Assembly (NCBI GenBank): GCA_032620915.1
Contig: CP136052.1
Span: 2,534,001 to 2,598,000 of the forward strand
DNA: 64,000 nucleotides
Direction: 5' to 3'
DNA from: Oscillospiraceae bacterium NTUH-002-81
GTDB lineage: Bacteria > Bacillota > Clostridia > Lachnospirales > Lachnospiraceae
Part shown: piece by piece, positions 63,362 through 64,000 of the stretch
Position numbering within the stretch: the stretch's first letter is position 1
How the letters are laid out: the number at the start of each line of letters is the position of its first letter
The notes under the pieces: model-generated
Databases searched by the model: none
Told to the model about the DNA's origin: nothing
Seen by the model: only the letters and a program-made list of their open reading frames with translations
Position numbers and translations under genes: made by a program

Positions 63362-63568
63362 ACATCTTCTCCTTTCCCGCTCCCGTCCACCGTGCTTCGC
63401 ACCATTTTTGAGAGGCATAGAATTCTCCACAGTTTTCTGCTTATAGCATGCCCCACCCGCAGAAAACAAAACGTACATATCCATGATATTTTCATCAACC
63501 ATCTGCCATGGCACTGGGGACGTCTCCGTTCCACTCCGATCGGCGCTCTGCACCCTTCCGGAGGTTTT

Positions 63569-63664
63569 TGTATGATAGAATGCCTGCGACATAATTCAGT
63601 ACCGCCGCTTTGCACCATCGCGGAGCGTTTTTTTATATAATAGGACGAACTTTCCTATCATACA
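63569..63664. repeat. Structured repeat family 3, copy 2, with terminal inverted repeats
   Basis: TGTATGATAG (63569-63578) and CTATCATACA (63655-63664) are perfect 10-bp inverted termini of a 96-bp element sharing TGCCTGCGACATAATTCAG, TACCGCCGC and TCGCGGAGCG with the copy at 25510. An inner AATAGGA...TTTCCTAT hairpin competes for the right arm. The rest of 63362-63568 holds no gene. Confidence 0.8.
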
Positions 63665-63692
63665 AAAAAAGGAACCCTGTCTCCAGAGTTCC
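63664..63692 (-). terminator. Intrinsic terminator of the SH3-domain gene
   Basis: On the minus strand GGAAC...GTTCC (63671-63692, with one mismatch) is followed by seven T (63664-63670). It is 31 bp past the stop. Confidence 0.8.
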
Positions 63693-63723
63693 CCTTTCAT
63701 TGCATATTTATTCCTGTTTTCTT

Positions 63724-64000
63724 TTATTTGCCAACACACTCGCTGTTCACATAACCGGTCTTGCCGTCGTATTTGATCTTGATTCTGCCGCTGGAAAGCT
63801 TCTCCAGCACCTCAATCTGCGTTCCCTCGTACAGGGTAGCGATCAGCTCGCTGCTGGTGTCCTCACCGGAACGCATCTTGGCAGTCTCCACGATCCGTGC
63901 ACTGCCGGAATCCGGCGCCTCGGATGCGTTTGCCGCTGCTGCCGTTACCTCGTCCGGATTGGTCGTCAGAAATTCACTCTTCACATATGCCGTTGCATTG
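63724..64000 (-). CDS. Bacterial SH3-domain protein, C-terminal part (cut by window edge)
   Basis: At least 91 residues visible. The end of one SH3 domain (NATAYVKSEFLTTNP) is followed by an Ala-rich linker (EVTAAAANASEAPDSGSA) and a complete second SH3_3-type domain: KMRSGEDTSSELIATLYEGTQIEVLEKLSSGRIKIKYDGKTGYVNSECVGK. Such repeats are common in exported cell-wall proteins, so the missing N-terminus may carry a signal peptide and a hydrolase domain. The frame is open through the right edge with no start seen. A terminator follows the stop. Confidence 0.85.
   Translation of the reverse strand, partial: NATAYVKSEFLTTNPDEVTAAAANASEAPDSGSARIVETAKMRSGEDTSSELIATLYEGTQIEVLEKLSSGRIKIKYDGKTGYVNSECVGK

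Overview
The window looks like the chromosome of an anaerobic gut Firmicute of the Clostridia, most likely a Lachnospiraceae member. This is inferred from mid-50s GC coding DNA, strong GGAGG ribosome sites, T-box and FMN leaders, a sporulation-type sigma-H, rubrerythrin, a bacterial GlnRS, a long single-chain PurL, NADP-type glutamate dehydrogenase and many M20 peptidases. Most genes lie on the minus strand. No phage, insertion sequence, rRNA or CRISPR array was seen.

Layout. 1-2.5 kb: FMN riboswitch, RibU riboflavin transporter, FAD flavoprotein and ProC. 2.5-8.9 kb: three stacked hairpins, a YfbR-like nucleotidase, a PadR/SEDS pair, a MocR regulator, GlnRS. 9-16.8 kb: phosphofructokinase, Cof hydrolase, dicarboxylate symporter, phosphatase, KDG kinase, PepD and an M20 hydrolase. 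17-25.4 kb: a nucleoside uptake and salvage operon (BMP lipoprotein, ATPase, two permeases, nucleoside hydrolase, M20 hydrolase, amidotransferase-like protein). 25.5-30 kb: TyrRS under a Tyr T-box, an HD protein, a candidate type I toxin-antitoxin locus, an NSS symporter and tRNA-Thr. 30-34.3 kb: cysE-cysS-mrnC-rlmB-sigH behind a Cys T-box. 34-39 kb: DUF1275 protein, Eis-like acetyltransferase, IspF, a HEPN/MNT pair, an acetyltransferase, tRNA-Met and tRNA-Val. 39-48 kb: SGNH hydrolase, PurL, L-serine dehydratase, an ABC-F ATPase, rubrerythrin. 48.5-58.2 kb: small membrane proteins, Fic, amidohydrolase, phospholipase, MetA, cardiolipin synthase, LigA, RluF. 58.3-61 kb: a plus-strand ECF sigma / PrsW protease cassette. 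61-64 kb: GdhA with a terminator in its leader, structured repeats, a helical-bundle protein and a partial SH3 protein.

Two themes stand out. First, at 27.93-28.27 kb a 28-residue hydrophobic peptide gene sits beside a divergent ~68-nt RNA. That RNA has its own consensus promoter and terminator and is complementary to the peptide's translation start. Its terminator loop is the exact complement of a hairpin loop at the 3' end of the peptide mRNA. This looks like a complete type I toxin-antitoxin module and is the best candidate here for an undescribed system. Second, three families of structured intergenic repeats follow the 3' ends of minus-strand genes and keep their stems while their loops vary.

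Thirteen genes are broken by fourteen single-base length changes, nearly all in homopolymer runs. This pattern suggests base-calling errors rather than gene decay, so most of these genes are probably intact in the organism.
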